A stretch of 64,000 nt of DNA, from positions 1 to 64,000 of the forward strand of contig JAFMIR010000002.1 of the NCBI GenBank assembly GCA_017853885.1, given 5' to 3'. Origin of the DNA: Prosthecobacter sp. GTDB lineage: Bacteria; Verrucomicrobiota; Verrucomicrobiia; Verrucomicrobiales; Verrucomicrobiaceae. The notes below the pieces were generated by a model that saw only the letters and a list, made by a program, of their open reading frames with translations, was not told the DNA's origin and did not search any database. The first letter of the stretch is position 1; every line of letters starts with the position of its first letter. The position numbers were made by a program, and so were the translations under genes. Positions 16,740 through 25,523 of the stretch are shown in pieces.

Positions 16740-17345
16740 ATGAACGAACCCATCGCCATATGCCTTCAAGTTGTAGGTGTTACTCTTGCCGCTGACTTCG
16801 CTGCTGGTTTCATCCACTGGATTGAGGATGCTTACATTCGCGAAAACACTCCGCTGCTTGGTAGGTTCATAGGAAAACCTAACACGATTCACCATCATCT
16901 TCCGCGTTACATGATCCGAAACTCTTGGTGGCGCAGCAACCGTGAGCAGCTGATTGCTATGGGAGTATTATTAGCTTTTTTATCGCTGCTGAACCTACTC
17001 ACTTGGCGAGAGTGCCTATTTGCTCTCGTTGCCGGTAACGCGAACGAGGTGCATAAATGGTCCCACCGCACAAGGCGTGAAAACGGCCGTTTGATTTGTT
17101 GGCTCCAAGATCTGCATGTCCTGCAAACACCGCGCCACCACGCTGTTCACCACTCTAACCCGAAGCAAGTGCGCTACTGCCCGGTCACTAATGTCCTGAA
17201 CCCGCTGCTTGATGGAATCCACTTATGGGCAGGGATCGAATGGGCCGCAGCGAGGGTATTTGGCCTTCATCGCCAGCCGGACACCTCGGTTCTAGGGCAG
17301 GGCACCCCACCCGAATGGATCTGCTCTATGCGCCGTTCCGATTGA
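16740..17345 (+). CDS. Lipid desaturase of the CarF / PEDS1 (TMEM189) / FAD4 family
   Basis: A predicted integral-membrane di-iron desaturase (PF10520) of 201 residues from the ATG at 16740. The histidine clusters of the family are all present: His26 in FIHWIED, His51-53 in NTIHHHLPR, His105 and His109 in NEVHKWSHR, and His133, 134, 137, 138 in RHHAVHHSN. Hydrophobic segments lie at about 8-25 and 72-98. Family members make the vinyl-ether bond of plasmalogens (plasmanylethanolamine desaturase: human PEDS1, Myxococcus CarF) or the trans-3 double bond in chloroplast phosphatidylglycerol (FAD4). The segment NEVHKWSH...LQDLHVLQ...HHAVHH also resembles FAD4. Which lipid is the substrate here is open. 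The gene is followed 65 bp later by the SGNH hydrolase gene. Confidence 0.85.
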   Translation: MNEPIAICLQVVGVTLAADFAAGFIHWIEDAYIRENTPLLGRFIGKPNTIHHHLPRYMIRNSWWRSNREQLIAMGVLLAFLSLLNLLTWRECLFALVAGNANEVHKWSHRTRRENGRLICWLQDLHVLQTPRHHAVHHSNPKQVRYCPVTNVLNPLLDGIHLWAGIEWAAARVFGLHRQPDTSVLGQGTPPEWICSMRRSD

Positions 17346-17410
17346 GTTGAGAAGGCCGAAGCTCAAGCTGGACAAGAAAGTCATGCACGCTCCATTCTAT
17401 CTTATTCAAG

Positions 17411-18358
17411 ATGAAGTTCCTTCTCCCCCTCTTCCTGCTCGCCATGTCCGCTTTGTGCGGACAGGAAACGACGATTCATGCAGATAAAAACTCCTTCGAG
17501 TTCAAGGATGGTGACCGACTTGTGTTGTTGGGAAATACGGTTTTTGAACGTGAGCAACGCTACGGAGCCTTCGAACCTCGCTTGGCGCTCGCTTTGGGGG
17601 ATGTCAAAGTGAGTGTGCGAAATTTAGCGTGGAGTGGCGACACCGTTTTTGGGACGGCGAGGTCTTATTTCGGACCTCCAGAGGAGGGGCTCCAGCGGCT
17701 CTCTGGGCACCTTGAGCTGCTGAAGCCGTCTGTGGCGATGCTTTGCTACGGTTCTGAATTAGCATTCGAACGTCTACAGGGTATGCCAGACTTTTTGACT
17801 AGCTATCGCAGTCTCATCGACCTCCTTCGGGCGAAGTGTCCCGGCATTCGCATCATCGTGGTTGCACCACCGCCTTTGGAGAGCCTGCAGCCTCCTCTGC
17901 CGGATCTAACGACAGAAAACAAAAACCTCGCCAGTCTGCGTGATGCCCTTCGCAAGTTTGCAATGATGCAGAATGCCTTTTTCATCGATTGGTTCGAGTT
18001 GATGGGCGGGCTGCCGAAGTCGGGCCTCTCATCAAAACCGCTAACGGAGAACGGTTTGCATTACACGCAGGCAGGTTATGAAAAACTGGGGACGAAACTT
18101 GTGCATGGGTTGGGGCTCAAAATTCCCGAATCACCTCCCCCCTCGCTTGAAAACCTGCGTAAAGCTGTGATCGTTAAAGATACGCTCTTTTTCAACCGCT
18201 GGCGTCCGCAGAACGAAACTTATCTCTTCGGCTTCCGCAAGCATGAGCAGGGACAGAATGCAAAGGAAATCCCAATGTTTGACCCGCTCATAGCGCAAGG
18301 AGATATTTCCATCCAGAAGCTAAAAACCGAAGCTTTGGCACAAACGCGTCGTCCATAA
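17411..18358 (+). CDS. Secreted SGNH/GDSL-like hydrolase with Thr in the nucleophile position
   Basis: The protein has 315 residues with a signal peptide at about 1-16. The block order of SGNH hydrolases is kept: block I LVLLGNTVFEREQ (residues 37-49), block II NLAWSGDTVFG, block III YGSELAF and block V ENGLHYTQAGY with the catalytic His. In block I the canonical GDS reads G41-N42-T43, so a Thr stands where the nucleophilic Ser is expected. PVC proteins of this subfamily commonly carry GNT, so it is a subfamily trait rather than a random mutation. Esterase or lipase-like activity on acyl groups is the general expectation; the substrate is unknown. The C-terminal 70 residues after the catalytic domain have no recognised domain. 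Confidence 0.82.
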   Translation: MKFLLPLFLLAMSALCGQETTIHADKNSFEFKDGDRLVLLGNTVFEREQRYGAFEPRLALALGDVKVSVRNLAWSGDTVFGTARSYFGPPEEGLQRLSGHLELLKPSVAMLCYGSELAFERLQGMPDFLTSYRSLIDLLRAKCPGIRIIVVAPPPLESLQPPLPDLTTENKNLASLRDALRKFAMMQNAFFIDWFELMGGLPKSGLSSKPLTENGLHYTQAGYEKLGTKLVHGLGLKIPESPPPSLENLRKAVIVKDTLFFNRWRPQNETYLFGFRKHEQGQNAKEIPMFDPLIAQGDISIQKLKTEALAQTRRP

Positions 18359-18604
18359 GGTCTGGATTCATTTTGAATCCTAGATTGTTCGGGGGGGATG
18401 ATTTATGGCTAAAACTGCACATCATTAGCTTTGCGTTATACATAAAACGATGTGCTTAAGATTGCTGTCATCCACTGATCTCATTAGGTTGCTCTAGTCA
18501 TCGCGATGCGAGTAAAGAAAACCGAAGACGGTGGATCGCAGGCTGAGAGTGCGATTGATGGAAAAACTGGCGGATGAATTCGTTTGAAGCCTATGACGCC
18601 TTTT

Positions 18605-19378
18605 ATGAAAGCCTATTTTATTCCTCTTGTTCTTTTCGCTGCTGCTTCGATGGCTGCAGAGCCAAATAAAGAAAAACCATTCACACCTGGTGGGGTTTAC
18701 CGGCAAGGAGACATGCAGCGTCCTAGACCGAAAGTGGTCACGCCGCCTTCCCATCTCAACGGCACAGCTCCGAGTGATGCAATAGTGCTTTTTGATGGGA
18801 AAAATCTCTCTAGCTTCAAGCGGCAGCCACGGCGTGATGACACAGATACATCCGACCTACCCAAATGGAAGGTGGAAGCGGGTTATATGGAGGTAGTGCC
18901 TAAATCGGGCACGTTGGATACTCGTGATGAGTTTAGTTCCTGTCAGATCCACATCGAGTGGGCCACGCCTGCGGAGGTCGTGGGTAAGAGCCAAGGGCGT
19001 GGTAACAGTGGGGTGCTAATCCATGGCTGGGGTGAGGTGCAGGTCTTGGACTCTTTCGAAAATGACACTTATCCAGACGGCCAGGCTGCTGCGATCTACA
19101 ACCGCTATCCACCGCTCGTGAACGCCAGCCGCAAACCCGGTGAATGGCAAAGTTATGACATTATCTGCGATTGCGCGGAGATCGATGCAAAGGGCAAGGT
19201 GCTTAAGCCTGCTCGTCTGACAGTGATGCACAATGGTTTGATAGTGCATCATGCTGTGGCGATTGAGACGACGAAGCAAAAGTTTGGCTTTGCTCTTCAG
19301 GATCACCAGAATCCCGTACGTTACCGGAACATCTGGGTGCGCCCATTGCATCGTTATGACGAAAAAGCGAATCGATGA
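18605..19378 (+). CDS. Secreted DUF1080 (3-keto-disaccharide hydrolase-type) protein
   Basis: The ATG at 18605 gives 257 residues starting with a clean signal peptide (MKAYFIPLVLFAAASMAA); ATG 18593 and TTG 18584 are in frame upstream but only lengthen the region before the signal. The DUF1080 fold (PF06439, concanavalin-like) runs from about residue 60: IVLFDGKNLSSF, WKVEAGYMEVVP, FSSCQIHIEW, GNSGVLIHGWGEVQVLDSF and the closing YRNIWVRPL. Characterised members cleave 3-keto-glycosides in the periplasm, and the family is expanded in Planctomycetes and Verrucomicrobia. The following cobalamin adenosyltransferase gene starts 96 bp downstream and seems functionally unrelated. Confidence 0.9.
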   Translation: MKAYFIPLVLFAAASMAAEPNKEKPFTPGGVYRQGDMQRPRPKVVTPPSHLNGTAPSDAIVLFDGKNLSSFKRQPRRDDTDTSDLPKWKVEAGYMEVVPKSGTLDTRDEFSSCQIHIEWATPAEVVGKSQGRGNSGVLIHGWGEVQVLDSFENDTYPDGQAAAIYNRYPPLVNASRKPGEWQSYDIICDCAEIDAKGKVLKPARLTVMHNGLIVHHAVAIETTKQKFGFALQDHQNPVRYRNIWVRPLHRYDEKANR

Positions 19379-19473
19379 CGCTATTTCATGGAACTCATTT
19401 GCGCGAACAAAACTGTTGTCTCATCGTGCAGTGTTTTTGCTGGCCGATTCGAGGCTTCGGATTATTCAGAAGC

Positions 19474-20010
19474 ATGTCTATTACCACACGCAAAGGAGAT
19501 GACGGAACGACAGACCTTCTTTTTGGCGTTCGCACCGCCAAATCGCATCCTCGTATTCATGCGCTTGGGGCAGTCGATGAGTTGAACGCAGCCCTTGGCC
19601 TTCTGCGTATCAGCGCGGCTAAGATGGAGACTCGCGAAGTGGTGTCGCAGGTTCAGCGCTGGCTGATTGGTTTGATGGGCGAGTTGGCCACCCCGCCCGG
19701 AATGGCTGAGCGCTACGCTGCGACACACCACACGATCGATTCAGAGCAGGTAAGCTTTCTGGATCAGTTTGCAAGTAGGCTTGAGGAGGGTGGGGCGATG
19801 CAGTTCAAAGGCTGGGCATTGCCAGGTGAGGCAGGGATTCTGAGTGGAGCGCATGCAGATCTGGCACGCGTGGCCTGTCGTCGTGCAGAACGTAGCGTGA
19901 TTGATCTGGACGCAACGCCAGAGGCAGTCCAGAACCGTGACCTAGTTCGGTTTCTAAATCGGCTTTCGGATGTTCTTTGGCTGATTGCTCGCTGGGAAGA
20001 GCGCACGTGA
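19474..20010 (+). CDS. ATP:cob(I)alamin adenosyltransferase, PduO type
   Basis: Transfers the adenosyl group of ATP to cob(I)alamin to make coenzyme B12. The ATG at 19474 gives 178 residues; 33 upstream codons read like non-coding sequence. The family signature is the N-terminal SITTRKGDDGTTDLLFG (TKxGDxGxT ATP-binding loop), followed by the HALGAVDELNAALGLLR helix and the closing RRAERSVIDL...FLNRLSDVLWLIARWEE with the arginine and asparagine residues of the active site. I see no cobalamin riboswitch upstream; no B12-dependent enzyme or other cob gene is in the window. Cytoplasmic, trimeric in the family. Confidence 0.9.
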   Translation: MSITTRKGDDGTTDLLFGVRTAKSHPRIHALGAVDELNAALGLLRISAAKMETREVVSQVQRWLIGLMGELATPPGMAERYAATHHTIDSEQVSFLDQFASRLEEGGAMQFKGWALPGEAGILSGAHADLARVACRRAERSVIDLDATPEAVQNRDLVRFLNRLSDVLWLIARWEERT

Positions 20011-20519
20011 AATACTTTCACTTGTTATTTTACGAACAGGTCCGTTACACTTGTTTCAGATGGTCTGCCGAGGTTGCTGCTGGCAATCAAACGATAACTT
20101 TTTGTTTGTTTTGTTTGGTGAAATCCACCAGGCAACTACATTAAACAGTGTCTTTGGTGAAACACATTCTGCTAAATTGAAGCCAACAGATCAGCAAAAG
20201 CAGGCTTTTCATCGACTGCAAATAAGCGTTCACTCAGGATGATGGTTTATGGTGTTTATTGGCAATCCGCTCCGCTGTTTGTGTTGCTATAGGCGTTACA
20301 TGAAGAGTCTCGGCGGTAGTCAAAAACGTTTCGCAAAAGACACCTGCACAAATAGGGGTGATGAGAAGGGGAGCAGTCAGTGCTACATACCATGAGTGAG
20401 TGTGGAACAGCCTTTGCCTACTATAAATGGCTGTCGACCGCCGTGACCATGCGGTGGACTGAACAACTTATGAAAATTCACGATAGCCGCAGAAGCTGCC
20501 GGAGCGTAGATTCGTTTGA
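20011..20519. other. Non-coding stretch, 509 bp
   Basis: No convincing gene, RNA or repeat. Short open stretches here have no family character. It separates the adenosyltransferase from the folP-like gene and must contain the latter's promoter. Confidence 0.5.
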
Positions 20520-21356
20520 ATGGTACTCAAAACTCGCCAGCAGACGATCCTATTTCCACGCCGCCCGATGGTGATGGGTATTGTCAATATCAATGACGAC
20601 TCCTTCTGTGGTGATGGTTCTCTTGATTCGACAGTAGCGCTCGCGCAGGCGGAGCGGCAATTGCAGGAAGGGGCCGATATCATCGATGTCGGGGCAGAAA
20701 GTGCACGGACGAATCGAATGGCTATCAGTGTAGAGGAAGAGATTAGTCGTCTAAAGCCCTTTCTTGCCAAGTGGCCGGAGTTGCGCGCCCGATTCAACAT
20801 GCCACTGCTTTCCATCAATACTTGGCGTCCTGATGTTATCGCGAACGTTTTGCCGTATGGTGGTGACATCATTAACGATATCAGTGGAATGCCTGACGCT
20901 CTTAATGCAAAAATATGCGCTGAACATGGCGCAGCGCTGCTAATCATGCACAGCGTGGGACAACCCAAGGTCGCTCATACGCATGTGAATTATGAGAGCA
21001 TCATGAATACATTGGATGCTTTTTTTGAGCAACGAATCAACATGGCCGAGCACGCTGGTTTGAATCGCGAAAGCATTCTGCTTGATCCCGGCATCGACTT
21101 TGCAAAGCAGTGTGCAGATAATCTTACTATCTATCGTGAGTTGGCAAAGTTGTATCGCTTTGATCGTCCAGTGCTCTTACCTGTTTCACGTAAAACTGTG
21201 ATCGGTGATGTTCTGGCATTGCCTGCTTTGGAACGTGATGCTGGCACTGTGGCATGCATCACGGCGGGGATGTTTAGAGGGGCTCAGATCTTTCGTGTTC
21301 ATCATGTAAAAGCGGCCTCGCAGGCGGTGAGCATGCTGTGGGAGTTGACGCAATAA
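20520..21356 (+). CDS. Dihydropteroate-synthase-like protein, altered signature
   Basis: This TIM-barrel of 278 residues shows the DHPS layout: MGIVNINDDSF (canonical MGILNVTPDSF), GADIIDVGAESA at 51-62, SINTW at 98-102 (canonical S-x-D-T), NDISG at 119-123, LLDPGIDFAKQ, PVSRKTVIGD and the closing FRVHHV. Canonical DHPS joins 6-hydroxymethyl-dihydropterin pyrophosphate to p-aminobenzoate. Lys of SRK and Arg of RVHHV are kept, but Pro of TPDSF is replaced by Asp, and the Asp of SxDT (Asp96 in E. coli FolP, pterin contact) is Asn100. This class is annotated as DHPS in PVC genomes; with the Asp-to-Asn change activity needs proof. Single gene ended by a hairpin at 21383-21402. Confidence 0.85.
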   Translation: MVLKTRQQTILFPRRPMVMGIVNINDDSFCGDGSLDSTVALAQAERQLQEGADIIDVGAESARTNRMAISVEEEISRLKPFLAKWPELRARFNMPLLSINTWRPDVIANVLPYGGDIINDISGMPDALNAKICAEHGAALLIMHSVGQPKVAHTHVNYESIMNTLDAFFEQRINMAEHAGLNRESILLDPGIDFAKQCADNLTIYRELAKLYRFDRPVLLPVSRKTVIGDVLALPALERDAGTVACITAGMFRGAQIFRVHHVKAASQAVSMLWELTQ

Positions 21357-21382
21357 AAAAGAATCTCCGGATCTCAGGCTTG

Positions 21383-21402
21383 CGTCTTAGACAAGACGTT
21401 TT
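21383..21402 (+). terminator. Intrinsic terminator after the DHPS-like gene
   Basis: Stem CGTCTT/AAGACG around AGAC, followed directly by TTTTG. The T-run is short, so the efficiency is uncertain. It also lies in the gap between two convergent genes. Confidence 0.5.
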
Positions 21403-21549
21403 GTAAGGGGAGCGAAAGGCAGGTATTCCATTTGGCTTTGTGCTTTGCAGGCTGGTTGTTTTTTAGCGGATGACATCCTCTCAGCTGCGTTACTGAGGTC
21501 GATTCAGATTGAGTGACAACTTCTATTTGAGCTATCTGCCACCACGATT

Positions 21550-22920
21550 TTACGCTATCTCCAGCTTGCCTGTGCTGTCGCCGACACGCTCGGCAGGGAC
21601 GCCGAGGCGGTCAAGCATGCTAAGGTAGAGATTGGTCATCGGAGTGTCGGTTGGCAGCACCTGACGTTTGCCATGGGTGATCGTGCCATTCCCGCCGCCG
21701 GCGAGTAGGATGGGTAGATTGTTGTGGTTGTGCCGATTGCCATCACCGATCGCTCCTCCGAAGACAATCATCGAGTGGTCGAGAAGCGTGGCGTCGCCTT
21801 CCTTGATGGACTTCATCTTGTCGAGGAAATAGCCGAACTGGCGCAGGTAAAATTGATCAATCTTGGCGATCTTGGCCAGCTTTTGCGGATCACTTTGGTG
21901 ATGGGAGAGGTAGTGGTGAGCATCAGGCACACCGATCTCGGGGAAGGAGCGATTGCTGCCATCATGGGCAAGCATGAAGGTGCTGAGACGCGTTGTGTCG
22001 GTTTGGAAGGCGAGCACGAGCAGGTCAAACATGGCGCGGATGTGCTCTTCGTAGCTTTCCGGTATGCCCTCAGGCACCTTCACGTCGGGCATTTCGGCGC
22101 GGAACTTTTCCGCCCGCTCAATGCGCGTTTCAATGTCACGCACGGCGGCAAAGTATTCATCGATTTTGCGGCGATCGTTGGCGCTGACCTTGCCCTGCAG
22201 GCTTTTCGCCTCTTCAAGAACTGTATCGAGGATGCTTTTCTGCATTCGTTGCATCCGCTTCGCATCTGCAGTGCTACCTGAGGCTGCACCATATCCAAAG
22301 AGGCGCTCAAAGACGAGTCTGGGATCCATTTCAGGAGCCATCGGCATAGTCTCGTTTTTCCATGCCAGATTAAATTGGTAGGCGCAGGAGTATCCGCTAT
22401 CGCACTTTCCGGAAGAGCGCTGGCCATCGGTGCTCAGTTCCAAAGAGGGAAGGCGTGTGAGGTGTCCGATCTTTTGGGCGGCGATCTGGTCAACGGATAT
22501 GCCGAGGTGGATGTCCGCCCCAGCTGTCTTTTTTGGCATGCATCCGGTGAGGAAAGTGGCCACCGCGCGGGCGTGGTCTCCACCTCCATTGCCATGAGCG
22601 TGTGCCCAGTCCTGCATGAGACCTGAGATTACGGTGAAGTCTTCGCGTTGCTTTTCGATGGCCTTTAGGCTGTTGGATAGCGTGTAGGTCTTGCCTTCTC
22701 CGCTCGGGAACCACTCATCCACGTTCACACCATTCGGAATATAAAGCCAAGCGGCACGCAGTGGTGTGATTGGCGTTTTCTTCGACTCCGAAGCAAAGGC
22801 ACGGTAGCCTATTGATTCAAGAAAAGGGAGGCTCATGGCAGTCCCAAGTCCTCTAAGAATATGGCGACGGCTCACTCTTTGCGAGTCGTGGGTAGGGGCA
22901 CTATAAACAGACATTGTCAT
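21550..22920 (-). CDS. DUF1552 secreted protein
   Basis: The ATG at 22920 gives 456 residues opening MTMSVYSAPTHDSQRVSRRH, with the twin-arginine-like export signal SRRHILRGLGTAMSLPFLE; a second ATG lies two codons on. Core DUF1552 elements are visible: [67 protein letters not shown] and DHSMIVFGGAIGDGNRHNHNNLPILLAG. The family is secreted, of unknown biochemical function, and usually sits beside PSD1-type genes; here it stands alone between the DHPS-like gene and the azurin gene and is divergent from azurin. Its second family member in this window starts at 63012. Possible phosphatase/sulfatase-like fold relation (as for DUF1501) is inference. Confidence 0.92.
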   Translation of the reverse strand: MTMSVYSAPTHDSQRVSRRHILRGLGTAMSLPFLESIGYRAFASESKKTPITPLRAAWLYIPNGVNVDEWFPSGEGKTYTLSNSLKAIEKQREDFTVISGLMQDWAHAHGNGGGDHARAVATFLTGCMPKKTAGADIHLGISVDQIAAQKIGHLTRLPSLELSTDGQRSSGKCDSGYSCAYQFNLAWKNETMPMAPEMDPRLVFERLFGYGAASGSTADAKRMQRMQKSILDTVLEEAKSLQGKVSANDRRKIDEYFAAVRDIETRIERAEKFRAEMPDVKVPEGIPESYEEHIRAMFDLLVLAFQTDTTRLSTFMLAHDGSNRSFPEIGVPDAHHYLSHHQSDPQKLAKIAKIDQFYLRQFGYFLDKMKSIKEGDATLLDHSMIVFGGAIGDGNRHNHNNLPILLAGGGNGTITHGKRQVLPTDTPMTNLYLSMLDRLGVPAERVGDSTGKLEIA

Positions 22921-23071
22921 GAAAGGCTGATTTCGATACGTTTCATAAGGTGGTAAACTTTCCTTTACCGAAGGCCAAATGATGGATGTGAAACTAGTTG
23001 ATAAAATGGCTGCAATCTGCCCGATTACGGTCTCCACTCAAACAATCCCTCATTCAAATCCCCGTCAATCT

Positions 23072-23611
23072 ATGATGAAGATCTTTTTCACCGCTCTGCT
23101 AGCGCCGATTCTAGTCGCTTCCGCTAAGGATGCCACATCACCCGCCACGGCCTCGTCGACTCCTGCGAGTGGCAACACATCATCCGTCAAGGATCCCTCC
23201 CTAGCTGATCTTGTGATCAAGCCTGCCGCCAACAATCCGATGATGTTCGACCAAGCAGAGCTAACGGTGAAGCCCGGGCAGAAGGTGAAACTTACTTTCG
23301 ACAATCCCATTCAGCCCAACGCTCCGGGATTGCCACACAATTGGGTGCTCGTGAAACCTGGCAAGGAAGCTGTTGTCGGTAACGCCGCCCTTGCCATGGC
23401 GGCAGATCCGAAGGCCATGCAAAAACACTACATTCCTGCTTCGGCAGATGGCAGCCCACATGCGGACATTCTAGCACACACGACGTTGTCTCAGCCCGGA
23501 TCAAAAGCCGAGGTTGAGTTTACCGCTCCTGCCGAGGCTGGCGACTACCCCTATATTTGCACCTTTCCGGGTCACTTCCTGCTGATGAAAGGAATACTTC
23601 ATGTGAAATAA
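23072..23611 (+). CDS. Azurin-like secreted type 1 copper protein
   Basis: The ATG at 23072 gives 179 residues with a signal peptide (about 1-18), then a Ser/Thr/Ala-rich linker and an azurin/plastocyanin domain. The four ligands of the type 1 copper site are present: His89 in GLPHNW, Cys153 in YICTFPGH, His158 in the same motif and Met162 in LLMKG; the D-A-E-L-T-V-x-PGQ-V-x-L start strand also fits. Such proteins move electrons in the periplasm between respiratory components, and the neighbouring PVC-specific secreted heme proteins would be plausible partners, though no direct link is shown. Divergent from the DUF1552 gene with a 151-bp gap that must hold both promoters. Confidence 0.92.
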   Translation: MMKIFFTALLAPILVASAKDATSPATASSTPASGNTSSVKDPSLADLVIKPAANNPMMFDQAELTVKPGQKVKLTFDNPIQPNAPGLPHNWVLVKPGKEAVVGNAALAMAADPKAMQKHYIPASADGSPHADILAHTTLSQPGSKAEVEFTAPAEAGDYPYICTFPGHFLLMKGILHVK

Positions 23612-23665
23612 AACACATCTCACTAGGTCATTGCCACCTCGAAATCCCATCACCTAATCCATCTT

Positions 23666-24196
23666 ATGCAACGTCGTTTTTTCAACACGCTCGTCTTGCT
23701 TCTCTCCCTAGCCGCCAATCCACTATTCGCGGAGGACTCCGCCGTTGTCGATGCAGGGGGGCTCAAGTTCAAGTATAATGCACCTTGGATGCTGTCCGAT
23801 ACGCCCGGTATGATGCGAGTGGCTACACTCCTTGCGAAAGCTGAGGGTTCTGATAAGCCCCTTGAGGCTGCATTTTATGTGTTCCCCGGCGGTGGTGGTG
23901 GGGTCGAGGCTAATGTGAATCGATGGCTCGGCCAGTTTGCCACAAAGCCGGAATCAAAGACGGAGGAGATCCCCGCCGGCGATCAAAAGATTACCCTTGT
24001 GACAGCCACCGGCACTTTCAATGATGGCCCGCCCATGGGGGCGAAGACGCCGAAGGAGAACTACACTCTGCTTGGGGCTATCGTTCCTACGGCCGACGGC
24101 AACAATGTGTTCATCAAGCTCACGGGACCGAAAGATTCCATTCTCAAACTGGCTGAAAGCTTCCGCCTTATGGTTGCCAGCCCATTCGCTAAATGA
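23666..24196 (+). CDS. Secreted hypothetical protein, 176 aa
   Basis: A signal peptide (residues 1-22, ending LFA) is followed by about 150 residues without a recognised motif. The mature part begins with a beta-strand-rich VVDAGGLKFKYNAPW and has a notable Gly run (FPGGGGGVEANVN) and a closing helix ILKLAESFRLMVA. The pattern is common among small periplasmic proteins of Verrucomicrobia and Planctomycetes that are annotated only as hypothetical. It follows the azurin gene by 54 bp on the same strand and may be co-transcribed with it; I infer nothing about function from that. Confidence 0.8.
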   Translation: MQRRFFNTLVLLLSLAANPLFAEDSAVVDAGGLKFKYNAPWMLSDTPGMMRVATLLAKAEGSDKPLEAAFYVFPGGGGGVEANVNRWLGQFATKPESKTEEIPAGDQKITLVTATGTFNDGPPMGAKTPKENYTLLGAIVPTADGNNVFIKLTGPKDSILKLAESFRLMVASPFAK

Positions 24197-24563
24197 GCAG
24201 GGTGCTCTTACATGTCGCAGCCGCATTAGACGAGTCATCAAGGGGTTTGTCTTTCCAAATGGCAGACAGGGCGTTTTGTCTCCTAAATCCCTGAGCCTCC
24301 GTTAATCCTCATATGTGGTCATTGATTCTTCGGAGAGGACGCGTGGGTCATATCAATGAGTCATCGTTGCAAAGCCAGCGAACAGCCAACCATCCATGAG
24401 CTCGCACCCGCTCATATACGTGGTTCTTGTTGGGACAGGTATCATTGAGGGGGATTGAAGCGGATTGAGGCTTGCAGTTGCCACCACAAAGATTGATTCA
24501 AAGATTGTCTTTGAAGACCAGCGCCTGTAAAAGACAGATTCTTTATCTGTTTCGATCATAACA
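24197..24563. other. Non-coding stretch, 367 bp
   Basis: No gene or RNA seen. It precedes the ABC operon that starts at 24564, so the operon promoter should lie here. Confidence 0.5.
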
Positions 24564-25523
24564 ATGATAGATGTTCACAAGCTCACCAAGCAATACGCCG
24601 GTCGCACGGCGGTGGACGGTATCAGCTTCAAAGTGGAGCCTGGAGAGATTGTGGGCTTTTTGGGTCCAAATGGGGCTGGAAAAACCACGACGATGCGGAT
24701 TCTGAGCGGCTTCATGCCGGCTACCTCGGGAAGTGCCTACGTCGCTGGTTTTGATGTGTTCAGGGATTCTCTGAAAGTGCGCAGTGCTGTGGGTTACATG
24801 CCCGAGATGGCGCCGCTGTATGTAGATATGAAAGTGAAAGAGTATCTGCGATTCCGGGCGGAGCTTAAGGGGCTGAGCGGACGTGTTATGCGCCACCGGG
24901 TGGGTGAGGTGATGGAGCTCTGTGGCATTACGGATGTGCGCCGCCGCTTGATCGACAACCTTTCGAAGGGCTACAGGCAACGTGTGGCACTCGCGGACGC
25001 CTTGGTGCATGATCCCAAGCTGCTGATCTTGGACGAGCCGACGAATGGCCTAGATCCGGTGCAGATTCGTCAAGTTCGTGAGTTGCTGCGTGAGTTGCGC
25101 TCCCGCCACACGGTGCTTCTTTCTACGCACATCCTGCATGAGGTAGAACAAGCCTGTGACAGGGTGGTGATGCTTCATCGCGGGAGCATCTTGGCCAATG
25201 ACACGCCCAAAAATCTTTCCGCTCAGCTGAAGACCTCGAGTCTAGTGCGTGTGGAGTTGGAATCGACAGATCGAGAAGTGGTGGCGAAGCTGGAAAAGAT
25301 TGCAGGTGTTCGAAAATGCAACGAGGAGGCATCGAATGGTGAACCATGGCGTTATCTGGTCCTCAGGGTGGAGCCGGGCTTTGAAGTGCGTGAAGAAGTG
25401 CAGTTACTAGCATCCTCAGCAGGCTGGCGGCTGCGTGAATTGCATCGTGAACTGCCAAGCTTGGAAGATGTTTTTGTGGAATTGGCTTCTGCCGCCGAAA
25501 CAATTAGGGGGGGATTGTCATGA
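24564..25523 (+). CDS. ABC transporter ATP-binding protein (GldA-like)
   Basis: First gene of a four-gene operon. The protein has 319 residues; the Walker A GPNGAGKTT lies at 34-42, the signature NLSKGYRQRVALADAL and Walker B LLILDEPTNGLD follow, then the H-loop STHILHEVEQ. The C-terminal 90 residues are a regulatory extension seen in ABC-2-type exporters. This gene set (ATPase, ABC-2 permease, GldG-type protein, DUF4340 protein) matches the Bacteroidetes gliding gene order gldA-gldF-gldG, but homologous sets occur in many non-gliding bacteria, so export of an unknown substrate is the safer reading. The stop overlaps the next gene's start by 4 bp (ATGA), which points to translational coupling. 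Confidence 0.95.
   Translation: MIDVHKLTKQYAGRTAVDGISFKVEPGEIVGFLGPNGAGKTTTMRILSGFMPATSGSAYVAGFDVFRDSLKVRSAVGYMPEMAPLYVDMKVKEYLRFRAELKGLSGRVMRHRVGEVMELCGITDVRRRLIDNLSKGYRQRVALADALVHDPKLLILDEPTNGLDPVQIRQVRELLRELRSRHTVLLSTHILHEVEQACDRVVMLHRGSILANDTPKNLSAQLKTSSLVRVELESTDREVVAKLEKIAGVRKCNEEASNGEPWRYLVLRVEPGFEVREEVQLLASSAGWRLRELHRELPSLEDVFVELASAAETIRGGLS

Noticed and set aside
18364..18380. Hairpin GGATTC-N5-GAATCC after the SGNH gene
   Set aside because: Stem of 6 bp without T-run; too weak to call a terminator.
19379..19473. Cobalamin riboswitch before the adenosyltransferase
   Set aside because: Only 95 bp are available and no B12-box-like sequence is visible.
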